From Botryococcus braunii (taxonomy: Eukaryota > Chlorophyta > Trebouxiophyceae): a stretch of 64,000 bases of DNA. Shown in pieces: positions 55,475 to 64,000 of the stretch; position 1 is the first letter of the stretch; the number at the start of each line of letters is the position of its first letter. The notes under the pieces were generated by a model, which saw nothing but the letters and a program-made list of their open reading frames with translations, had not been told where the DNA came from and made no database searches. Made by a program: the position numbers and the translations under genes. The stretch spans positions 51,471 through 115,470 of the forward strand of contig MVGU01001448.1 in NCBI GenBank assembly GCA_002005505.1, read 5' to 3'.

Positions 55475-58400
55475 ATGACAAAAAGGGGCAAAGAAAAGGA
55501 AAGTAGCAGTGAAACAGCAATGTCTCAACCTGGAGAAGTCAGTGGGGCCACTCCAGGGCAGTCTATGACCGGGACACAATCAGCCACTGCAGAACCAAAG
55601 GTGGAGATTGACAAGGCAGCCTACATCCCCAATACCTCTAATCCAAAGATGACTGTCATGCTTGATGATGGAGGGCGCAATTTTGAATTTTGGTATGAAA
55701 ATTTGGAGGCGTGCGCAAACACCAAGGGGGTCAGAGCGGCTTTGGAGAGGCCAATGCCAGGGTCGGTGGAGAACTCAGCCATCAAGCAGTGGCTGATCCA
55801 GTCAGTTCCAGTCATCTGGCATTCTCAGATCTCATGCCACCAAGCAGCGTTCGACTTCATCGCGTGGGTGAAGAACAGTCACACTGGAGGGAGCAACCAA
55901 GACATCAACCTTGAGTGGTACAAGGAAATGGAGCAGGGCATCAAGACAGGGGAGACACTCAAGGTCTACCTCTACAGAATGATGGATCTGGCTACAAGTC
56001 TCAGAAACAACGCGTTCATCCTCTTGGACCACAATGTTGGGGAGCTGATGATGAAGGGCCTCCCTCCTGTGCTGAGGCTCGAGTCCCTGGAGGTTATGGC
56101 AACCGACAAGCCGCCATTGGAGCTGATTCAAAGAATCCTGCGCGCCGCAGCCAGCCGTGGGTACAAGGACCCACCTGCAGAGGGAACACCTCAGGCCATG
56201 GCAGCTGCAGCAGTGGCTGGTCCCTCTGGGGGGGTAGCTGGAGCGTCATCAAGCGCTGGAGCTGCACCAGGAGTGGGAGCAGTACCGGGAGTTGGAGCAG
56301 CACTACCAGCAAACGAACAGCCTCCCGCTGGCCCCTCTGCAACTACTTTTGGTGGCAGGGGGCGTGGACCTGGCAGGGCAAGAAGGCCCAGAGAGGAGCT
56401 TACATGCCACTTCTGCAAGGCAAAGGGCCACTTCATGACTGACTGCGGACCGCTCAGGCAGCTGCAGGCTCTGCATCAAAACATGCAAGCGGCAAGCGTT
56501 GGGCCTGCAGCTTACTGGGGCCAGGGAGGCCCACAGTCGTCTCCTCAAGCCTGGTGGGACCATGGATCTGGCCGGGGTGGCCAGCCTTCATCCGCTTCCA
56601 GCCCTGGACCTCCTTCAGCATATAACTATCCAACAAGTCAACACACGTTTCCGGGGTGGCATTTACCACCTCCACCCCCTCCTTCTGGTGAGGCGATGTT
56701 TATCTCTCTCAATGTGCTTGCCCCAACTTCGCATGGAGCTAGCAGCACATCTTGGTTAATAGATAGTGGTGCCTCTGTGCATATAGTCAATGATCTCTCA
56801 TTGCTCCATAATCCAGTTATGCATAGACAGCCTCTTCCTCTGCACTTGGCAACCTCAGACGCCAAGGGAGGAATCATTGCATCTGGGTCTGTATGCCTTG
56901 TGAATGCAAGGCACGAAGTATTCTGGCTGCACAATGTGCAGTGTGTTCCTTCTGCGCATACCAACCTCATTTCAGTCACTGGTGCAATTCAGGATGGAGC
57001 ATCTTTCCTGACTGACACTGCAGGTGGTTACACAGCCATGAAGGGACCTGAAGGGTGGTGTGGAGATATCACCCGCGCACGAGGTCTGTTTTTTTTGGAG
57101 TTTGTTAGTCCTGTCAGAGGGCAGCAAGTTGGCTGCAGACATATTGATCACATGGCTGAGGCATCTCATCTTAGGAAAGGACACGTGTGTAGCGAGAGAT
57201 CTCTGTGGCATGCTAGGTTAGGTCATCCTGGTGCCAGCAGCATGCAGAGGTTCTCCAAGGAAGATCTGGTTACAGGAATCAATATCTCCCTTGCTCCCTG
57301 CTCTGAGTGCCCCAAGCACTGTGAATCGTGTATACAAGGGAAACACTCCAGACCTCCTTTCCCTGTATCTTCCAGGCCTGCACATCACCCACTCGATAGA
57401 GTCCATGTGGATACTGTGGGTCCCATATCACCTCCTGCCATCACAGGTGAACGATATTGGGTCACTGTAGTGGATGAAAGTTCACACCAAGTTGCCTCCC
57501 TGCCTGTGAAGTCAAAGGATTGCATCCCAAAGGCTGTGATAGACCTGCTCCGTTTTTGGCAGACCCAACGAGGCACGGTTGTGAAGTGTGTGAGGACTGA
57601 CAGGGGTTCAGAGTTCCTGAACCAGCAATTCAAAGAGTTTTGTGCTCAGCAGGGCACTAAGATGGAGTCCTCAGCGCCCTACACGCCTCAGCAGAATGGG
57701 GTGGCGGAGAGGATGAATAGGACCCTGAAGGAGCGAACAAGGACTCTGTTGGTCCATGCTGCAGCAGACCCCTCCCTTTGGAAGGAGGCGCTTGAGACAG
57801 CTACCCTCCTCTACAATGTGGGTCCTACTTCAGGCAGGTCCCTGACCCCCATGGAATTATTCTTTGGTGTCAAACCTGATGTGTCTGTGCTGCGCACGTT
57901 TGGCTGTGTAGCCCATGTGCACATTCCCAGTGGCCAAAGGTCTGTTTTTGGGCCCAAGACCATCCCTGGGATGTTTACTGGTTATTGTCCCCAGTCTAAA
58001 GCGTATCGTGTGTACGTGGGGAATGGAGTGTGGAAGGAGAGTAGGGACGTCAGCTTTATCGAGCACTTGAGGGGGGCTGAGAGAGTGGGTCTATCAAAGG
58101 TCCAGCCTGGGTCTGTCTATGATTCTAGGATATCACCCCCCCTTGGCAGTGAGAATCTGGCAACGCCTCAAGCAATTCCCTCTGCTGCTCCACCCACGTT
58201 CTGGGATGAGGAGGATGACCATGGAGTGGAGACGCTTTCCACTGGGGCTCCTGGGACCTCTGGACTTTGTGCTGGGGATCAGTCTGGAGACGGGACTACA
58301 GCAGCACATGACCAAGGAAACCCCACCAGCCTGGATTCTACTGTTGGGACCCCAGAACCATCTCAGCACTCGTGGTCGGTGCTTGAGCATATGCAGAATC

Positions 58401-60160
58401 TGGCCAGGGGGGGTGTAGAAACTCAATCCCAGGTAGAAAAAATGCAGAAGGTACAAGAGGGGTTGCGAATGCAGGGGAAGTCACAAATTCCCCTTCCTCC
58501 AGGGACCACCCTTACAAGGGAGCAGCGTTATGTACAGCGCGTGGCTAGGAGAGAGCATTCTGACATCCCATTGCATGCCCCTGACCCAGGTCAGGCAATT
58601 GTGAGTGAGCCAAACATGGTTGGTCTCCCTGATATGCAGGGGCAGGTTGAGACAGTCGAGGCTATGTTCGGTGCAGATGTAAGAGATGAGAGCAGTGGGT
58701 TAGACATGCCAGCAGTAGGGGAAGCTGGTGCCCAATCCCAGTCACTGGCTAGTCATGCTTATGGTGTGCAGGCTGACATTGTAGGCGCAGCTCAGGCAAG
58801 TCTGGGTAGTGTGCCCAAGTGTGAGTCCAGGAGAGAGAGAGAGCTGCTGCTCCCCTCTGCATTGCGGAAGGTGCGAGAATGTAAGGGTGCTGCACATGAG
58901 TCCAGTAGTCAAGGAGAGAGAGAGAGACTTGAGAAGGAATCAGATAATCCCGGCAGTACTGCCCAGTCCCAGCATAAGGTACATAATGTACCTTATTCTG
59001 GCAACCAGGGAGAGAGAGAGAGAGAAGGGAACAGCATCAGTAAGGCTGACAGCCCTGCTGCACCACAGCATAAGGTACAGAGTGTACCTTCTGTCACGTT
59101 GGGAAAAGTTCACGTGCCCTCAAACTTGAGGGAAGCCCAGCGCTCACCTCAGTGGGAGTTTTGGCAGCAGGCAATGCAAGAGGAGATGGAGTCTTTAGAC
59201 ACCCATGAGGTTATGCAGTATGTGGAAAGACCCCATGGGCAGAAAGTTATCCCTGTTCATTGGATTTTTTCTACAAAAAACGATGCACATGGGAATGTCA
59301 CTCGGTTTAAAGCAAGATTGGTTGCCCAGGGTTGCAGACAGATTCCTGGTATAGATGTTGGTGAGGTTTTTGCACCTACCAGCAGCTATGGTGCTAGGAG
59401 AGCTGTGCTGGCAGTGGCTGCCACACAAAATCTTGAGATCCACCAAGTGGATATCAAGACAGCTTTTCTCAATGGGGAGTTGGAGGAAGAGGTCTATGTG
59501 ACCCAACCACCAGGATTTGAGAATGGCAACACGAGAGTTGTGTGCAAGCTCAGGAAGGCACTCTACGGTCTTAAGCAAGCCCCACGGGCTTGGCACAAGA
59601 CCTTGAGCGACAAGTTGAGCGTGATGGGGTATAGTGTGTGCAAGAGCGACGCTGGGGTATACATCAGGAGGGCCCCTGATGGTAATCTGTCGTTTATTCT
59701 TGTTTATGTCGATGATCTTCTCATAGTTGCCAGAGTGGTTGCAGAGATTGAGTGGGGGAAAGAGTTATTGAAGAAGGACTTCACCATCCATGATTTGGGA
59801 GAGGTGAATGATTTCCTGGGGTGTCAGGTCCTACGCAATAGAGTTCAGGGCACTATTTCCATGAGTTGCACTCCCAAGATTGATGCTCTTGTGGAGAAGT
59901 TTGGCGTTGCTGATGATGGACGTGGGGTTGATACCCCCATGTCCAAGGACTTCGTGGCTAGCAGCAGACCCGAGTCCTCAGATGGTATGTCACATGGGGC
60001 TGGTACCTCTGCCACCTGGTCATCGATACTGCGAGTTAATTGGATCGTTACTGTACATAGCCAATACGACCGGCCTGACATTTCTCAGGCTGTTGGAGTG
60101 TTGTCAAGGTATAGAATGACACCACTACCTCACACTGGAATGAGGCCATTCGAGTGCTGA
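55475..60160 (+). CDS. Copia C4 Gag-Pol polyprotein, nearly complete
   Basis: 1561 codons. Zinc knuckle CHFCKAKGHFMTDC (~310-323); protease LIDSGASVH (~428); pre-integrase LWHARLGHPG (~577) with CX2C; integrase D (HVDTVGP, ~645), D (RTDRGSEF, ~709), E (NGVAERMNR, ~745); linker with GEREREGN-type repeats; reverse transcriptase YVDDLLIVA (~1411). The frame is the best family 2 reference in the window. Near the end, CCCC to CC at about 60006, CCC to CC at about 60070 and CCC to CC at about 60122 scramble the last 50 codons and create the stop. These are all homopolymer losses relative to C2. RNase H is incomplete because of C5. Confidence 0.92.
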   Translation: MTKRGKEKESSSETAMSQPGEVSGATPGQSMTGTQSATAEPKVEIDKAAYIPNTSNPKMTVMLDDGGRNFEFWYENLEACANTKGVRAALERPMPGSVENSAIKQWLIQSVPVIWHSQISCHQAAFDFIAWVKNSHTGGSNQDINLEWYKEMEQGIKTGETLKVYLYRMMDLATSLRNNAFILLDHNVGELMMKGLPPVLRLESLEVMATDKPPLELIQRILRAAASRGYKDPPAEGTPQAMAAAAVAGPSGGVAGASSSAGAAPGVGAVPGVGAALPANEQPPAGPSATTFGGRGRGPGRARRPREELTCHFCKAKGHFMTDCGPLRQLQALHQNMQAASVGPAAYWGQGGPQSSPQAWWDHGSGRGGQPSSASSPGPPSAYNYPTSQHTFPGWHLPPPPPPSGEAMFISLNVLAPTSHGASSTSWLIDSGASVHIVNDLSLLHNPVMHRQPLPLHLATSDAKGGIIASGSVCLVNARHEVFWLHNVQCVPSAHTNLISVTGAIQDGASFLTDTAGGYTAMKGPEGWCGDITRARGLFFLEFVSPVRGQQVGCRHIDHMAEASHLRKGHVCSERSLWHARLGHPGASSMQRFSKEDLVTGINISLAPCSECPKHCESCIQGKHSRPPFPVSSRPAHHPLDRVHVDTVGPISPPAITGERYWVTVVDESSHQVASLPVKSKDCIPKAVIDLLRFWQTQRGTVVKCVRTDRGSEFLNQQFKEFCAQQGTKMESSAPYTPQQNGVAERMNRTLKERTRTLLVHAAADPSLWKEALETATLLYNVGPTSGRSLTPMELFFGVKPDVSVLRTFGCVAHVHIPSGQRSVFGPKTIPGMFTGYCPQSKAYRVYVGNGVWKESRDVSFIEHLRGAERVGLSKVQPGSVYDSRISPPLGSENLATPQAIPSAAPPTFWDEEDDHGVETLSTGAPGTSGLCAGDQSGDGTTAAHDQGNPTSLDSTVGTPEPSQHSWSVLEHMQNLARGGVETQSQVEKMQKVQEGLRMQGKSQIPLPPGTTLTREQRYVQRVARREHSDIPLHAPDPGQAIVSEPNMVGLPDMQGQVETVEAMFGADVRDESSGLDMPAVGEAGAQSQSLASHAYGVQADIVGAAQASLGSVPKCESRRERELLLPSALRKVRECKGAAHESSSQGERERLEKESDNPGSTAQSQHKVHNVPYSGNQGEREREGNSISKADSPAAPQHKVQSVPSVTLGKVHVPSNLREAQRSPQWEFWQQAMQEEMESLDTHEVMQYVERPHGQKVIPVHWIFSTKNDAHGNVTRFKARLVAQGCRQIPGIDVGEVFAPTSSYGARRAVLAVAATQNLEIHQVDIKTAFLNGELEEEVYVTQPPGFENGNTRVVCKLRKALYGLKQAPRAWHKTLSDKLSVMGYSVCKSDAGVYIRRAPDGNLSFILVYVDDLLIVARVVAEIEWGKELLKKDFTIHDLGEVNDFLGCQVLRNRVQGTISMSCTPKIDALVEKFGVADDGRGVDTPMSKDFVASSRPESSDGMSHGAGTSATWSSILRVNWIVTVHSQYDRPDISQAVGVLSRYRMTPLPHTGMRPFEC

Positions 60161-60208
60161 AGTACTTGAGAGATACCAGAGAGTTAGCTCTTACTCTGGG
60201 TGGAAAGG

Positions 60209-60900
60209 TGTGAAGGTTATGGGCAATCGGCTTTCCCTGTACAAAGCAGACAGGTCGTCAATAGACGAAGTTACTCCAGCTACAGTCCGTACGACTGTCT
60301 GCTGAGTGCCACACACAACTGTCGGACAAGACTAGCATCTGGTGATGCCCAGCATCTTTCACAACCAGTTCGTTACATCATTATCTTGTACACAAGCACC
60401 GATCAAGCAATCACTAGATAAGGCTCTAGACGGCTACGTTCAAGTACATGCCTATACTCCCTGAAGTCACTGTCCCTTATCTGTTTGAGTGACTACAGGG
60501 TACACTTAGCTTGTTCACTCTCACAATAGCAACAATGATACAACACACACTGCCGCACCGTACCTGTACAAAGCAGACAGGTCGTCAATAGACGAAGTTA
60601 CTCCAGCTACAGTCCGTACGACTGTCTGCTGAGTGCCACACACAACTGTCGGACAAGACTAGCATCTGGTGATGCCCAGCATCTTTCACAACCAGTTGGT
60701 ATTCACTCCGGTGGGGCAGCCTTAAGAGTTCATCCGACAAACGTGTGATCTAGATAGGATTGTACCTTATGTTCGAAAACGTCCAGAATCTGCCGTGTCT
60801 CAAGGTACCTTATGTTCTCAATGGACCCATATCCTAATAGTGCACACATGAAGATCACTTAAAGCACAAGGCATTCAATAATAATGTTCAGAACTCAACA
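60209..60900 (-). repeat. 3' LTR of copia C5
   Basis: 692 bp, the reverse complement of the family LTR, with one T missing near its outer end (TTCACA for TTTCACA). Confidence 0.92.
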
Positions 60901-60920
60901 CTTCCCCTTGCCTGCATGCT

Positions 60921-63900
60921 TTAAGTGTATCTTCTCAAACCTAGTGAATCACGATGACCAACAAACACGGGCTTGGCAAGTGGCTTGGTCATAATGTCAG
61001 CCACATTGCGTGCAGATTCCACATAGAGGATATCTACCTGCCCAAGTGCCATAGCTTCCCTAGCGTAGTGGAAGCTTACTGCAACGTGCTTTGTGAATTT
61101 GGAATACAGGGGGTTCCGTAAATTAGAAATGCATCCTTGGTTGTCACAGAAAATTTTGACCCTCCAAGGTGCAGCCCCTATCTCTTCCAAGAAGCCCCTT
61201 AGCCAGTTGGCTTCCTTCACAATATGGCCAGCTGCCATAAACTCAGCTTGCACAGTTGAGGTAGCAACTGAGCTCTGCTTCTTGTTCCCCAAACCACGGC
61301 ACTACCATAGACTGATAGAACATAGCCAGTGGTGGAATACCTGTGGTCCAGGTCCCCAGCATAGTCGGCATCAACATAGCCTTCTAGCTCAGGGCCCTTT
61401 CCACCCAGAGTAAGAGCTAACTCTCTGGTATCTCTCAAGTACTTCAGCACTCGAATGGCCTCATTCCAGTGTGAGGTAGTGGGTGTCATTCTATACCTTG
61501 ACAACACTCCAACAGCCTGAGAAATGTCAGGCCGGGTCGTATTGGCTATGTACAGTAACGATCCAATTAACTCGCAGTATCGATGACCAGGTGGCAGAGG
61601 GGTACCAGCCCCATGTGACATACCATCTGAGGACTCGGGTCTGCTGCTAGCCACGAAGTCCTTGGACATGGGGGTATCAACCCCACGTCCATCATCAGCA
61701 ACGCCAAACTTCTCCACAAGAGCATCAATCTTGGGAGTGCAACTCATGGAAATAGTGCCCTGAACTCTATTGCGTAGGACCTGACACCCCAGGAAATCAT
61801 TCACCTCTCCCAAATCATGGATGGTGAAGTCCTTCTTCAATAACTCTTTCCCCCACTCAATCTCTGCAACCACTCTGGCAACTATGAGAAGATCATCGAC
61901 ATAAACAAGAATAAACGACAGATTACCATCAGGGGCCCTCCTGATGTATACCCCAGCGTCGCTCTTGCACACACTATACCCCATCACGCTCAACTTGTCG
62001 CTCAAGGTCTTGTGCCAAGCCCGTGGGGCTTGCTTAAGACCGTAGAGTGCCTTCCTGAGCTTGCACACAACTCTCGTGTTGCCATTCTCAAATCCTGGTG
62101 GTTGGGTCACATAGACCTCTTCCTCCAACTCCCCATTGAGAAAAGCTGTCTTGATATCCACTTGGTGGATCTCAAGATTTTGTGTGGCAGCCACTGCCAG
62201 CACAGCTCTCCTAGCACCATAGCTGCTGGTAGGTGCAAAAACCTCACCAACATCTATACCAGGAATCTGTCTGCAACCCTGGGCAACCAATCTTGCTTTA
62301 AACCGAGTGACATTCCCATGTGCATCGTTTTTTGTAGAAAAAATCCAATGAACAGGGATAACTTTCTGCCCATGGGGTCTTTCCACATACTGCATAACCT
62401 CATGGGTGTCTAAAGACTCCATCTCCTCTTGCATTGCCTGCTGCCAAAACTCCCACTGAGGTGAGCGCTGGGCTTCCCTCAAGTTTGAGGGCACGTGAAC
62501 TTTTCCCAACGTGACAGAAGGTACACTCTGTACCTTATGCTGTGGTGCAGCAGGGCTGTCAGCCTTACTGATGCTGTTCCTTCTCTCTCTCTCTCTCCCT
62601 GGTTGCCAGAATAAGGTACATTATGTACCTTATGCTGGGACTGGGCAGTACTGCCGGGATTATCTGATTCCTTCTCAAGTCTCTCTCTCTCTCCTTGACT
62701 ACTGGACTCATGTGCAGCACCCTTACATTCTCGCACCTTCCGCAATGCAGAGGGGAGCAGCAGCTCTCTCTCTCTCCTGGACTCACACTTGGGCACACTA
62801 CCCAGACTTGCCTGAGCTGCGCCTACAATGTCAGCCTGCACACCATAAGCATGACTAGCCAGTGACTGGGATTGGGCACCAGCTTCCCCTACTGCTGGCA
62901 TGTCTAACCCACTGCTCTCATCTCTTACATCTGCACCGAACATAGCCTCGACTGTCTCAACCTGCCCCTGCATATCAGGGAGACCAACCATGTTTGGCTC
63001 ACTCACAATTGCCTGACCTGGGTCAGGGGCATGCAATGGGATGTCAGAATGCTCTCTCCTAGCCACGCGCTGTACATAACGCTGCTCCTTGTAAGGGTGG
63101 TCCCTGGAGGAAGGGGAATTTGTGACTTCCCTGCATTCGCAACCCTCTTGTACCTTCTGCATTTTTTCTACCTGGGATTGAGTTTCTACACCCCCCTGGC
63201 CAGATTCTGCATATGCTCAAGCACCGACCACGAGTGCTGAGATGGTTCTGGGGTCCCAACAGTAGAATCCAGGCTGGTGGGGTTTCCTTGGTCATGTGCT
63301 GCTGTGGTCCCGTCTCCAGACTGATCCCCAGCACAAAGTCCAGAGGTCCAGGAGCCCAGTGGAAGCGTCTCCACTCCATGGTCATCCTCCTCATCCCAGA
63401 ACGTGGGTGGAGCAGCAGAGGGAATTGCTTGAGGCGTTGCCAGATTCTCACTGCCAAGGGGGGGTGATATCCTAGAATCATAGACAGACCAGGCTGACTT
63501 TGATAGACCCACTCTCTCAGCCCCCTCAGTGCTCGATAAGCTGACGTCCTACTCTCCTTCCACACTCCATTCCCCACGTACACACGATACGTTTAGACTG
63601 GGAAATAACAGTAAACATCCAGGGATGGTTGGCCAAAACAGACCTTTGCACTGGGAATGTGCACATGGCTACAAAACGTGCGCAGACGACATCAGGTGAC
63701 ACCAGAATTCCATGGTCAGGGACCTGCCTGAAGTAGGACCCACATTGTAGAGGAGGGTAGCTGTCTCAAGCGCCTCCTTCCAAAGGGAGGGGTCTGCTGC
63801 AGCATGGACCAACAGAGTCCTTGTTCGCTCCTTCAGGGTCCTATTCATCCTCTCCGCCACCCCATTCTGCTGAGGCGTGTAGGGCGCTGAGGACCCATCT

Positions 63901-64000
63901 TAGTGCCTGCTGAGCCAAACTCTTGAATTGCTGGTTCAGGAACTTGAACCCCTGTCAGTCCCACACACTTCACAACCGTGCCTCGTGGGTAAAGGAGCTC
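60921..64000 (-). pseudogene. Copia C5 Gag-Pol, partial, many frameshifts
   Basis: Segments in shifting frames cover the integrase end (AERMNRTLKERTRT, near 63850), linker, reverse transcriptase (YVDDLLIVA in 61217-62509) and RNase H (CDNQGC, 60921-61292). Compared with C2 and C4 nearly every break is one base missing from a homopolymer, for example at 61288, 63197, 63362, 63525-63555. From about 63580 to the end the sequence departs further from the other copies. Confidence 0.88.

Larger units (their letters stand above)
54391..60208 (+). mobile_element. Ty1/copia family 2 copy C4, 3' end cut by C5
   Basis: 5' LTR, PBS and an almost complete polyprotein are present. The element stops inside RNase H at 60208, where the LTR of the inverted copy C5 begins. 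The five bases before C5 (AAAGG) could be its target duplication; the partner would lie beyond the window. Confidence 0.92.
60209..64000 (-). mobile_element. Ty1/copia family 2 copy C5, inverted, running off the window
   Basis: The 3' LTR (60209-60900) is followed on the minus strand by polypurine tract, RNase H, reverse transcriptase, linker and integrase, in mirror image to C4. The 5' end is beyond the window. Confidence 0.92.

Overview
The window looks like nuclear DNA of a microbial eukaryote, most likely a green-lineage alga. It holds one gene with six GT-AG introns, long CA/GT microsatellites, and a dense mixture of LTR and non-LTR retrotransposons; there are no operons and no bacterial features. 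The lineage is an inference: the one host gene belongs to a fold family I know mainly from green plants and algae, and the retroelement mix (Ty1/copia, chromodomain Ty3/gypsy, LINEs, and a restriction-like-endonuclease element) is typical of large algal genomes.

Layout. 1-942 is unassigned. 948-8183 is a complete Ty1/copia element on the minus strand with one unbroken 1716-codon polyprotein, apparently identical 879-bp LTRs and a 5-bp target duplication. 8184-10830 is intergenic, with a LINE scrap, a 30-bp palindrome, microsatellites and short tandem repeats. 10831-15989 (minus) is the only host gene I could rebuild: seven exons, consistent phase, 325 codons, a signal peptide and a vWD-like/root-cap-type domain. 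Its introns carry most of the CA/GT tracts, and intron 1 holds a decayed duplicate of exon 2. 17435-23402 (minus) is a chromodomain Ty3/gypsy element with broken pol. 23403-26731 holds a second, truncated copy in the opposite orientation, so ~2.9-kb arms face each other.

26732-47400 is a nest. An RLE-type non-LTR relic (27054-27541 and 41567-41919) is split by copia copy C1 (27542-41566, target duplication GAAAC), which is split by copia copy C2 (32381-39389, target duplication GAAAG). To the right, a LINE with two ORFs (42161-47043) splits one copy of a ~322-bp repeat that contains a tRNA-like pol III promoter. Other copies of that repeat lie at 26732-27053 and 47078-47400. 47404-48397 is a third copia family's integrase. 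48682-52650 is copia C3, internally deleted and lacking its 3' end. 52651-53702 carries, side by side, a spliced and an unspliced version of the same four exons. 54391-60208 is copia C4, and 60209-64000 is an inverted copy C5 running off the edge.

Working relationships. Within each LTR element the layout is LTR, primer-binding site (PBS), gag, protease, integrase and reverse transcriptase, polypurine tract (PPT), LTR. Both main copia families have PBSs complementary to the anticodon loop and D-arm of an initiator-Met-like tRNA (a half-tRNA primer), whereas the gypsy element uses a tRNA 3'-CCA end. From about 60000 to the end, sequence that should match other copies shows many one-base homopolymer contractions, so breaks there may be sequencing errors. 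Comparisons were made by eye; no database search was possible.
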